A stretch of DNA of 64,000 nt from Pseudomonadota bacterium. GTDB taxonomy: Bacteria; Myxococcota_A; UBA796; GCA-2862545. Below are positions 43,429 to 52,189 of this stretch, piece after piece (the stretch's first letter is position 1; every line of letters begins with the position of its first letter). Location of the stretch: positions 62,001-126,000 of the forward strand of contig CANNIZ010000007.1 of assembly GCA_947505245.1 (NCBI GenBank), read 5' to 3'. A program made the translations under genes and the position numbers. A model generated the notes under the pieces. The model did not search any database and was not told the DNA's origin. It saw only the letters and a list, made by a program, of their open reading frames with translations.

Positions 43429-46400
43429 TGGAGCCCCCATCCGTCGCAGTCCTGGTCAGGCGCGCCCACGATGTCCGTGGCGCCTGGGTTCACCGTCGCG
43501 TCGTTGTCATCGCAGTCACCGGGCCAACAGTCGTGGTCGTTGTCCAGGCACCCCGTCTGGAGGCAAACGCCCGTCACTTTCGCGACTTCGACGAGCCTGC
43601 CGTAGGCCGGGTCGAGCACGTGCTCAGGGATGAGCAGGTGGGCTGACAGCACGGCGACGGTCGCGTCTGGGATATTGCTGGCCGCTGGGGTCGCGATCGT
43701 CGATCGTGTCGCCTCTGCGACTCCGTCATTGTTCGCGTCGAAGTCCGAATTGTCGTGCGGCGTATCGAGCGCTACCCCTGTGCCGTCACACTCGACGATG
43801 GCCCTGCGTGCGCTGTCGTTCTCGTCGGGGCACGCAATGAAGTACGGCACGGACTGAAACAGGTGCCACGTCCCGTAAAGCTCCTCCTGTACCTGCTTCA
43901 CCACGAGGCGGTCGGGTGACGCGGCTTGGCACATGTTGAGCGGCGTGGCGGGGTTGTAGACCACGTCGGTGGCGAGGTCCACTTGGGCATAGCTGAGCTT
44001 CAGCAGCGGAGTGCCGACCCGCCCGTGCTCGATCCATTCCTCATAGAAGGGGTCCCCGATGGCGGACCGAAGCTCGGTCTCGTCAAGCGTCGCCCCAAAC
44101 GGCTTTGCGTGGAGGAGTGCCCGCCACCGCCGCCACACGTCGGCGTCGGTGCCGGTTCCCCGCGCGACGTGGTGGTATTGTGCAAGTGTGTAGGCTGCGA
44201 AGTCATATCGGATCACGTCGGCGCCTGCCCGGATGAGGCTCGTCGTGTCGGGGGCTCCCCGCAACACCTCCACGCTGTGCAGCGCGTCCTCGAGCGCGTC
44301 CCGGCCTTCGAAGTTGGAGTCCCCGCGGTAGCGCATGGTCTCCAGCAGGGTCGGCATCCCCTCGAGGAGCCACGACACGTCCTCTAAGGGGGGCACGCTC
44401 CGTCGCATCGACCCGAACCAAGTGTGGGCAAGCTCGTGCAGGGCGGTCGCGTGGTCGCCGACGTCACCGCCCAATCCGCTGCCTTGCGCCGTGTAGTTCT
44501 GGACCACCGACACGCCGTCCCAGTGGATGCCGCCCGCAGAAGTGGTTGCTTCCGGGCGTGCGAACAACACCGGGATCGCCGAGAGGACCCGGGTGCGGCT
44601 CGGGTCCTCGGGATCAGGAGCCTCCAGTGGCCCGAGTCGGGATTCAAGAAACAGGACGTCGCCGAGGAGGCCCGCCTCGCCATCGGTGTTGACATAGGCG
44701 AAGACGTCGTCGCGTTCACGTTCATCGAGGAGTTGGTCCCGCCAGGCGTGAACTGCGGTTCCTGGATCGAACGCATCGGCTGTAGACACCACTCCCACGT
44801 AGGTCACCCCCTGTAAGAGGATGGCCAAGGCGCTCCGATCGGCAATGACCGGAGCGGTGTCGGTGTAGTGGTTGAAGCTGCGGCCTTGCACGTCATGCAC
44901 AACGCCGAGCTGTTGTGGAACGCCGGTCGCGACGATCGCCAGCCCGGCTGGCGCGGTGACGTTGAGTTGCGCCAGGCGCACGACGGGGGCTTCCCCGGTC
45001 GCGTCGACCGTCCACATCGGTATCCCGGCGAACATCCACCCGTTCGCAGCTGGATCACCGAAGGTGAAGGGGCGGACTCCCTGCGCCCACCGTCCGCCGG
45101 TGACCTTCATCGCGTCTTCGAATCCCACAACCGGCAGGCCCTCATCGCGTCGCCAGCCCGTGAGCTTCACACGCACCGTGGCGCCGTCGCCAACGACTCG
45201 CGGCAGAGCAAACCGAACGTGGGTCTGCGTCGTGACGTCCGTGCCCGTCGGCGTGCGGTACGTCTTCAACGGCCTCCATCCGTTTCCGAGGTCGATCTCC
45301 ATCTTCAACGCGCCCGCAGTCCACAGGTCGTTTTCCGGATCGAGCGTCTGGTACATCACGGTCAGCGTGTCGGCCCAGCACGGGTCCTGCACGGTCTGGT
45401 CGCAGTCGTAGGTGAGGTTCATCTCCTGATTCACCGACCAGACGCTCGTGGCGGGATCCCATTCCAGATCGACGCGTACGTCGGACATGCCCCAGGCACC
45501 GCTGTTCACGAGGGCGTCGCTGCGGGTCTCGTCCGTGGTGATGACCCCGACGTCGGTGTCGGTGGCGTGGCCGCCGAAGTAGAGCACGCGGCCGTACAGC
45601 GGGTCTCCGACGGCCGCCGCACCGTAGCGCGCCAGGAAGGAGCCATCGACCGTGTTCGCGTTGCCGAGCACATCGACGAGGTACGCGCCGGTGGCGGAGC
45701 CGGCGGCGTTGCGCCCCCCGACGATCGCGAGCTGGTCGGGGCTGATGGGAGCGGCGGCCGCGCTGTGGACGCGCTCGAAGTCGGTGACCTCCAGGTAGCT
45801 GGTGCCGTTGAACTCGGCGACGGTGCCGGTGACGACCGCCTCATCTAGGCTGTCGTTCGCACAATTCGGGATGACCTGCGTCACCTCCCCTGTGCGTCCG
45901 CCGGGCAGCTCTTCGTCCGCGCAGATGTTGGGCTTGCATGGCGTGGCCGATCCCGTGTCCTCGGACTGCGGCGGGCAGTCTTCGTACTGCCGCAGCGTGG
46001 TCCCCGTGAGGTGTTCCCAGCCCGGCGGCACCACCTGGAACCGGGTTCCGCCGACCACGTAGGTCGCCGCTGTTCCGGACCAGAATCGCGTCGTGGGATC
46101 CCACGTGAGTCCGAGCGTGACGCCCTGGGCGTGGTGGACGCCGTGTGAAGCTGGACGCGCTTTCGAACACGCCCACCCGTAGTCCCAACCCGTCGTCGCG
46201 AAATCGCTGGCTGTGGCGAAGTACGGATCGGGCTGAAGCGCAGGCCGAACCTCGCCGTCAACCCGCAGCATCGCGAGCCAGTTCAAGCACTGAGCGTCCG
46301 TACCGCTGCACCCCGTGGTGCCGCCGTGTACCGATAGGGCGTCTTGCGTCGGGTCGTACGCGACGGCCGCAAATCCGCGACCCCACCCGAACATTGGACG

Positions 46401-47356
46401 TTCTTCTACGCCGTTGCCATCCGGGGCGCCGTCGTTGTCGTCGTCATTGCAGTACGGGTCCGCTCGACAGGCTGGCTTGTAGTCGTCAGGAAGGTGGTTT
46501 GACTGCGCCAGTCCGTGGTCCGCTGTTGGGCACGGCCCGAACGTGTCAGAGGGTCCACTCCCGGGGTAGGAGAAGGTTCCCGTGCATGGCGATCCGCTGG
46601 CCAGGGTGATCGAGCCGCGGGTGCAGACCCCGCCGGTTCCATCGCTGTTGTAGCGGGTTCTCTTGCATTCGACGACGTTCTCGTTGCACGTTCCATCGCC
46701 TACGAGCACCTGCGCGGCGTCCACGCTGAGCTCCGAGCTGGGAGCTTGAAACGGCGCGCCTACACCCAGCGCCGTCCAGACGTCCGGCGACGACGCGATG
46801 GTCCCGCCATCCCGCAGCTGGTAACCGCCGACCAGCTTGAGACGGTCGCCTTGGGTGAACACGAGCGACGCGCCCCACGTGGGCCTCTGCTGTACTACCG
46901 GCGATGGCTTGTGCGGGACCAGGAACGTGACGTCGGGGAGCTTCACCCAATCGCAGGCGTACAGGTCGAGCGGATCATGTAGATCGAGGAACCACTGATC
47001 GTTCAGCGCGGTCGTCTCGTCGGGTGTCTGCCCGCCGATTAGCAGCACCCCGCGGTGCGTCGAACGCCCATCGGGCAGGGTGAATGCCTCCTCGGCGTCG
47101 ACATAGGCCATCTGGTGGTAGCGCCGCGCCTGGGGGCGCTGATCGGGTCCGCAGTCACCCACGTCGAAGACGACGGCCTCACCACCCGGGGCCCCGACGG
47201 GGTCGCTGCCGCCACCGCCGGTGTCAGGCTGGGGGCTAGGCTTGCCGCAGGCCGTCTGCATGAGCGCGACGAAGGCGATCGCCGCGAGAAGCGAGGCGCG
47301 AGGACGCGAGGACGCGAGGACGCGAGGACGCGAGGACGCGAGGACGCGAGGACCAT
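43425..47356 (-). CDS. putative phase-variable M1-type metallopeptidase lipoprotein (start and body out of frame in this sequence)
   Basis: The body (43425-47261, 1278 codons) begins with kelch-like modules, e.g. RGVLLIGGQTPDETTALNDQ. A gluzincin-type peptidase site follows: HELAHTWFG (H942, E943, H946) with WLLEG about 20 residues on, as in M1 aminopeptidases. The C-terminus is a MopE-like D-N-D-H-D-C-W-P-G-D-C-D-D-N-D motif. The only in-frame ATG, at 47261, falls inside the hydrophobic export signal. The ATG at 47356 has a strong GGGGGAAG site but is two bases out of frame across seven 8-bp repeats. Six copies would give an N-terminus with two RP-rich units, LLAAIAFVALM and TACG, a convincing lipoprotein signal. 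In this sequence that start ends early, near 47039. Confidence 0.75.
47298..47353 (-). repeat. 7 x 8-bp simple sequence repeat just after a start codon
   Basis: Seven perfect tandem copies of GCGAGGAC (plus strand) span 47298-47353, ending directly before the minus-strand ATG (47356-47354). A degenerate GCGAGGC precedes them. Eight is not a multiple of three, so each copy gained or lost changes the frame between start codon and signal peptide. At seven copies start and body are two bases out of phase; at six, or nine, they are in phase. Confidence 0.9.
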
Positions 47357-47442
47357 GTTCACTTCCCCCGCCCGGCAGGGTACCAGAAATCCTTGTTTTC
47401 GTGGGATGACAACCTGACGAATCAGGACGCCGCCGAGCGAAG

Positions 47443-49236
47443 CTACGGCCGCAGCCGACGCCTTAGCGGCAGGAACCCGATCGGCAACGCGAGCCCCACC
47501 AGCCAGCAGCAGCAGCCGCCGCAGGAGAGGTCGGACCCGGGACCGTCGCCCACGTCGCTCCAGCCCGAGTCGTTGGCGGTGTCGGTGTAGTACCAGCCGC
47601 TGTCGTAGCCGCCGCCGCCCGTGAACCACAGCTGAATCGGCCACGACTCCTCACCACCGTCCTCGTCGGCGAGCGTGAGCACGACGGGGACGTCGTAGTA
47701 GGCGTACGGCGGCTGCGCCTCGACGCGGAACTGCCCGTCCGCGCTGACCTCCACGAACCACGGGCCGTCGATCCGGTACGTGACGCTGTCGCCCGCCACG
47801 TCCTCCGATCCGAGCGCGGCTTCGAACACCGTCCCCTGCGCGAGCTCGAGCCACAGGTAGGTCCCGTACACGCCGCCAAATTGCGACCACTCGGCCGGCA
47901 CCACGAGGTGGGGCGGCACGTTCCGCACGTCGACGGCGGCTTCGTCGGTGCCGACCACGGCGCCGTCACCTGCCACCACCTCCACCGTCACGTTCAGCAC
48001 GCCATCGTCGGGGCCGTTGCACCGCAACGACGCGCCGAGATCCGTACACGAGGCGTCCACCTCGGGCGCGCCGGGGTCGGACGCCGCGGTGAACGTGGCC
48101 GTCCATCGGTACGTGACGGCGGGCGGGGAACAGCCGCCGAGGCGGGCCTGCAGCGTAGGGGCGGTGCCTTCGTCGGAGGATGGCGGCGCGTCGATCACGA
48201 CGCCGACCTCGTCGACAGCTCCGTCGCAGTTCTGGTCGACCCCGTCACACGTCTCGAGCGCGCCGGGATGAACGGTTGGATCGGTGTCGTCGCAATCCGC
48301 GGGCGCGACAAACCCGTCACCGTCGAGGTCGTCGGCCGGCCCGCCGCACGTCAGGGACTGCACGACGAACAGCTGCGCCGCGCCCGGGTCGAGCACGAGG
48401 ACCTCGTCGCACCCGTCCGCGTCGACGTCCGCCACCGCGAGCGACCGCGCGCCCCACGGCGCCGGCACGCGAACCTCAGCCGAGCCATCACCTCCGGAGA
48501 CCCCGATCAGGCCCGCGTAGGGGTACGTCGCGACCGTGTCGAGCCGACCATCCGCGTCGAGGTCCGCCGATGTCACGGCGCCGATCGCCTCGCCCATCAT
48601 CCGCCACGTGCCGGGCAGATCGTACAGACGCCCGTCCAACAGCCCGAGCCGCCACACACCCGGCAGCGCCGAGATGCCGCCGATCTCCGCGCCGACCAGC
48701 ACGTCCGAGGAGCCCGCAGGGTCGTACACCTGCACGGTGTCATCCCCGAACGCCGCCACCGCGACGCGGTTCCCGTCGACGGCGCCCACCGGCTCGCCGA
48801 ACACATCGAGGCCCAGGTTGGTGGGTGCGAGGCCCGTCCCCGCGTCGGCCCACGCGACGGCCGGCCCACCCACGGCGACGAACCCGTCACCACGCCGCAA
48901 CAGCGCTGCACACGGGGCCGCCGACAGGGCGATCGGCAGCGCGTCCGTCGCGGGGTCGTCGATGAACAGCCCGGTGTTTCCGCAAGTGACGACCTGTTTG
49001 GCCTGGCCCACGTCGCGCAGCAGCACCGCCCGCGCAGACTCGCTCGAGTAGGGAAACAGCTCCCCGCCGACGAACGGGTCGATCTCGCGCGCGCCCGTAG
49101 CGCCGACCACCACGACGTGCGGCCCGTCCGAAAGCACCACAGCGTCGATCCCGACGCCGACCTCCGGGAGCGGGAGGCCGGTGACGTCGACCGGGAAGGC
49201 CGACGCGTGGCTGATGAGCAGGAGTTGAATCAGCAT
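47443..49236 (-). CDS. secreted FG-GAP/MopE-motif protein with MYXO-CTERM-like tail
   Basis: The ATG at 49236 gives 597 residues with signal peptide MLIQLLLISHASA. The N-terminal ~290 residues are beta-propeller-like with FG-GAP-type strands (AVADVDADGCDEVLVLDPGA). A MopE-type segment follows, DLDGDGFVAPADCDDTDPT and GVDQNCDGAVDE, with Ig-like beta domains after it. The C-terminus is a cysteine cluster (SCGGCCCW), one hydrophobic helix and an RRRLR cluster, matching the MYXO-CTERM type of sorting signal. This predicts processing and display on the outer surface. CCTGACGAATCAGG (47413-47426), a small palindrome, lies after its stop. Confidence 0.75.
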   Translation of the reverse strand: MLIQLLLISHASAFPVDVTGLPLPEVGVGIDAVVLSDGPHVVVVGATGAREIDPFVGGELFPYSSESARAVLLRDVGQAKQVVTCGNTGLFIDDPATDALPIALSAAPCAALLRRGDGFVAVGGPAVAWADAGTGLAPTNLGLDVFGEPVGAVDGNRVAVAAFGDDTVQVYDPAGSSDVLVGAEIGGISALPGVWRLGLLDGRLYDLPGTWRMMGEAIGAVTSADLDADGRLDTVATYPYAGLIGVSGGDGSAEVRVPAPWGARSLAVADVDADGCDEVLVLDPGAAQLFVVQSLTCGGPADDLDGDGFVAPADCDDTDPTVHPGALETCDGVDQNCDGAVDEVGVVIDAPPSSDEGTAPTLQARLGGCSPPAVTYRWTATFTAASDPGAPEVDASCTDLGASLRCNGPDDGVLNVTVEVVAGDGAVVGTDEAAVDVRNVPPHLVVPAEWSQFGGVYGTYLWLELAQGTVFEAALGSEDVAGDSVTYRIDGPWFVEVSADGQFRVEAQPPYAYYDVPVVLTLADEDGGEESWPIQLWFTGGGGYDSGWYYTDTANDSGWSDVGDGPGSDLSCGGCCCWLVGLALPIGFLPLRRRLRP

Positions 49237-49288
49237 GACCGCCCGTTGCCTCGCCGTGCCGCGCGGCAAGCCCACCATACCCCACGGT

Positions 49289-50179
49289 TCATGGGTCGCA
49301 AACCGACGCGAGCGCCTCGAGCAGGTCCAGGTTGTAGCGGTCCTTCGGGGTCAACGCGCGGGCCGCCGCAGTCGAGTCGAGCCCCGCCTCCGCGGCATAC
49401 CAGGAACGCCCGCGAAACGGCGCGTTGCGCGCGTCGTCGTGGAACACGTACCCGTGCCGCGCGTACACGGCGTCGCGCAGCAAGCCCACCTCCCCGCACG
49501 GGATGTCGTCGAGGTCGGAGAGCCGCAGGCGGGCCCCGCTCGTCACGGTCTTCACGAACGGATCGTCGACCACCTTCCGGGGCCGATCCACGCGGTCCAG
49601 CTTCGCCACGGCCGCCGCGTACGTCGGGTGAACGAACGCGGAGGAGGGCACGCCGCCGTCGTCGGCGAACGACGCGAAGCCGTGGAACAGCTGACCGGTG
49701 AGGCGACCGCCGGTCTCGTTCGACCAGCCGCGAACCGCCAGGTAGTCGTTCCGAACGTGTTCGCCGTCCTTGTAGTGGTCGGGCGCGGAAAGATCCATAT
49801 GGATCTCCTCGATGCCCGCGGTCTTGGCGCGGTGCACCATCACGATCGTGCCGTCCGGTTCCACGCGCATCACCACCGCGACGTGGGTGAGATCGTCGTT
49901 CGCGCGGCCGTCGCGATCGGAGTCGAAGGTGTCGTCGAAGAACACGACGTCCCCGACGCGAGCGTCGTCGTGGACGCGGCCCTCGGCTTCGGCTTCCGCC
50001 CACATCATGTGGACGGACCCGTCAATCGGGTGCCCCGCCAGCGAGTGAATCGCCTCGACGAGCCCGCTGCAATCTTCGCGCGCGAGCGCCGGTCGGGCCT
50101 CGAGGTAGTACCGCGCGGCCTCCCCGATGTCGTCGCCGCGGACCGTCACGGCGTAGGCGGCTCCCACGAAGAGCAGCAT
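49289..50179 (-). CDS. secreted NlpC/P60-like cysteine peptidase with YARHG domain
   Basis: 296 residues with a very short signal (MLLFVGAAYAV). The N-terminal region has the NlpC/P60 pattern: catalytic cysteine in REDCSGLVEAI, a GDVVFFDDTFD strand and the histidine in LTHVAVVMRV. The last ~75 residues are a YARHG domain (LRDAVYARHGYVFHDDARN, then FRGRSWYAAE), an extracellular module. NlpC/P60 enzymes cut peptidoglycan peptides; the YARHG part may bind the wall. An acidic DSDRDGRANDD loop could bind calcium. Confidence 0.72.
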   Translation of the reverse strand: MLLFVGAAYAVTVRGDDIGEAARYYLEARPALAREDCSGLVEAIHSLAGHPIDGSVHMMWAEAEAEGRVHDDARVGDVVFFDDTFDSDRDGRANDDLTHVAVVMRVEPDGTIVMVHRAKTAGIEEIHMDLSAPDHYKDGEHVRNDYLAVRGWSNETGGRLTGQLFHGFASFADDGGVPSSAFVHPTYAAAVAKLDRVDRPRKVVDDPFVKTVTSGARLRLSDLDDIPCGEVGLLRDAVYARHGYVFHDDARNAPFRGRSWYAAEAGLDSTAAARALTPKDRYNLDLLEALASVCDP

Positions 50180-50227
50180 CCGACCTCCGACCCGAGAGAC
50201 GTCGGCGGGGTCGGCGACATTCGGCTT

Positions 50228-50980
50228 CTACAACGGCGCGTCCGGAACCAGCACGTCAGGCACGCGCCGTACGAGTTCGTCGGGGTGCATCCAGGCGTCG
50301 GGGTTCTCGAACAATGCGTCGGCGAGGTCGTGGTCCCACGTTCCACCGACCATGAACAGCTTCGGAAAGGCGCCGAAACGCGCCATCGTGATCCACTTCG
50401 GCCCCTCCGGGAGCACCGAATCGGCGATCGTCTCAAACACCGCCATGGTGGGGTCACCGGTGTTCGTGTCGCGCAGGCGCTCCCCGTAGCCCCTGGACGT
50501 GCGGCTGTGGATGCGGGCCTCCAGCCCGGACACATCCATCGCCGTGCCAGGAAAGTTGAGGGACAGCCCCGGCACCCCTGGCAACGTCAACAGCGCCGTC
50601 GGCGCGCCATATCCAAGGTCGTAGCGGGACGCGTCGTACCAAAGCGTGAACAGACCGCCCAGGTTCGCGTGGTCGAGCCCGCGCCCGGATGGCCGCTCCG
50701 TGGAATACAGGAAGGCAACCACCAACTGTCCCGGCGGCTCACCGACCGCGGCTGCGATCGCCCGTTCGACGTCCGACCCCGCCGCGGCGCCGATCTGGCA
50801 TTCCGCGAACCCAATCCTGTAGGTGTCGTCGGGCGCATGCTCGTCGAACTTGCTCACCGCGGCCGTCTGGCCGAACACCGTGATCGAAGCCGCCACCCGC
50901 TCCGGCTCCACGACCGCGTCCACCGCCGCCGGGTCCACCGGCTCCGCATGGCACCCAAACAGCCCGACCAGCAGGATCAT
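50228..50980 (-). CDS. unknown lipoprotein, paralogue A of a tandem pair
   Basis: The ATG at 50980 is preceded by GGAGGG at good spacing; 250 residues. The signal is MILLVGLFGCHAEP with a lipobox-like LFGC. The mature protein shares a full-length pattern with the next gene: ITVFGQ near the start, FTLWYDASRY, LTLPGVPGLSLNFPGTAMDV, LRDTNTGDPT and a terminal RRVPDVLVPDA. No known family was recognised. It is probably all-beta and on the outer membrane. The gap to the NlpC gene is 48 bases, same strand. Confidence 0.65.
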   Translation of the reverse strand: MILLVGLFGCHAEPVDPAAVDAVVEPERVAASITVFGQTAAVSKFDEHAPDDTYRIGFAECQIGAAAGSDVERAIAAAVGEPPGQLVVAFLYSTERPSGRGLDHANLGGLFTLWYDASRYDLGYGAPTALLTLPGVPGLSLNFPGTAMDVSGLEARIHSRTSRGYGERLRDTNTGDPTMAVFETIADSVLPEGPKWITMARFGAFPKLFMVGGTWDHDLADALFENPDAWMHPDELVRRVPDVLVPDAPL

Positions 50981-51043
50981 GCGGCCCTCCAACTTCCCCC
51001 ATCGGCCCACGCCGAGCGAACGTAAGTGCCCGCGCAAAGTCGC

Positions 51044-51781
51044 TCACATTTGGGCGTCGGGCACCAGCACGTCGGGCACGCGGCGGATCAGGTCTTCGTA
51101 GCGGGCTGGAAACGCGTCTGCGTTGGTGTACAGGGCGTCTGCGAGGTCGCGATCCCACGCCGAGCCGTACCCGTGCACGCTCGGGAACTTCGGCGACTGA
51201 AGCGCGTAGAGCCACGTCGCCTGACCCGGGAGCAGCGAGCGGGAAACCGCGTCGTACACGAGCCACCCCGGGTCGCCCGTGTTCTCGTCGCGCAGCAACT
51301 CGACGTAGCCCTCGGCAGTGCGACCGTGAACGCGCACCTCGAGCGGCGTGACGTCCATTCGCTGGCCAGGGAGATCCATGACCATCGCGGGCGCCCCGGG
51401 GAGCGAAAGGACGCCGCTCACGGCTCCAAACGCCTGATAGCGCGAGGGGTCGTACCAGAACGTGAGGATTCCAGCCGTGTTCGTACGGTCGAACCTGGCG
51501 GATGGTGACGCGTCATTCGAGAACAACAGCGCGCAAACGAGCTCGCCCGGCCCGGGCCCCACCGCGCCGGAGACGGCCTCGCTCAACGGTTTCCACTCGG
51601 GCGTCCCGAACCGCAAGATCGACGACCGTTCGAGGTCGTCCGCTGACCCATCCGAGTCCGACCGGGTGATGGCGGCGCCCGCTTGGCCAAACACCGTGAC
51701 CGTCGGGACGGCTCCCGATGTCGAGTCATCGGCAAGCCAAGGTTCACCCTGGCACCCCAGCAACAGTGCAACGCCGATCAC
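51044..51781 (-). CDS. unknown lipoprotein, paralogue B of a tandem pair
   Basis: GTG start with GGAGG upstream; 245 residues. The signal is short, with lipobox LLGCQG. It matches paralogue A in order and spacing: VTVFGQ, LTFWYDPSRY, LSLPGAPAMVMDLPGQRMDV, LRDENTGDPG and RRVPDVLVPDA. Roughly a third to two-fifths of positions agree by eye, so the duplication is not recent. The conserved WYD-SRY and NTGDP motifs may form a binding site; that is speculation. Confidence 0.65.
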   Translation of the reverse strand: MIGVALLLGCQGEPWLADDSTSGAVPTVTVFGQAGAAITRSDSDGSADDLERSSILRFGTPEWKPLSEAVSGAVGPGPGELVCALLFSNDASPSARFDRTNTAGILTFWYDPSRYQAFGAVSGVLSLPGAPAMVMDLPGQRMDVTPLEVRVHGRTAEGYVELLRDENTGDPGWLVYDAVSRSLLPGQATWLYALQSPKFPSVHGYGSAWDRDLADALYTNADAFPARYEDLIRRVPDVLVPDAQM

Positions 51782-51829
51782 AGCGCCTCCATCAAGGATG
51801 GTATCGGCACCTGCCCGCGGGACTTTAGG

Positions 51830-52189
51830 TCACACCCGCAGCTCCAGCGGAGCTCCGCACCCGGAGCACGCGCGCCACATCGAAGCCTCGATCGGGCCGC
51901 CAGGGAGCACGATGTCGGCGCTGCACGCCGGGCAGGTCGTGCTCACGGAGGCGACGTCCCCACGTTTGGTCGCGAGGTACCCGCCCACGACGAGCCCGAA
52001 CAGCGGGAACATCCACGTCGAGAAAAAATGAAGACCGGGGATCGGGAGCAGCAGGAGAGCCACGAGGAAGCCCGTTCCGACGCTCACGACGCCCGACACG
52101 GCGCGCCGGAGCGGGCTGTGACGATGAACCGTCGCCCGCGCGACCGCCGTTCGACCGTCCCGCAGCCGCACCGCGACGAGCTCATCCAT
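51830..52189 (-). CDS. small membrane protein with C-terminal zinc ribbon
   Basis: 119 residues from the ATG at 52189, which overlaps the upstream stop by one base. Two hydrophobic segments lie near residues 30-50 and 57-72. A cytoplasmic C-terminus carries TCPACSADIV and RACSGCGAPL, a four-cysteine zinc-ribbon pattern. It is probably translated with the large anchored protein upstream. Function unknown. Confidence 0.65.
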   Translation of the reverse strand: MDELVAVRLRDGRTAVARATVHRHSPLRRAVSGVVSVGTGFLVALLLLPIPGLHFFSTWMFPLFGLVVGGYLATKRGDVASVSTTCPACSADIVLPGGPIEASMWRACSGCGAPLELRV

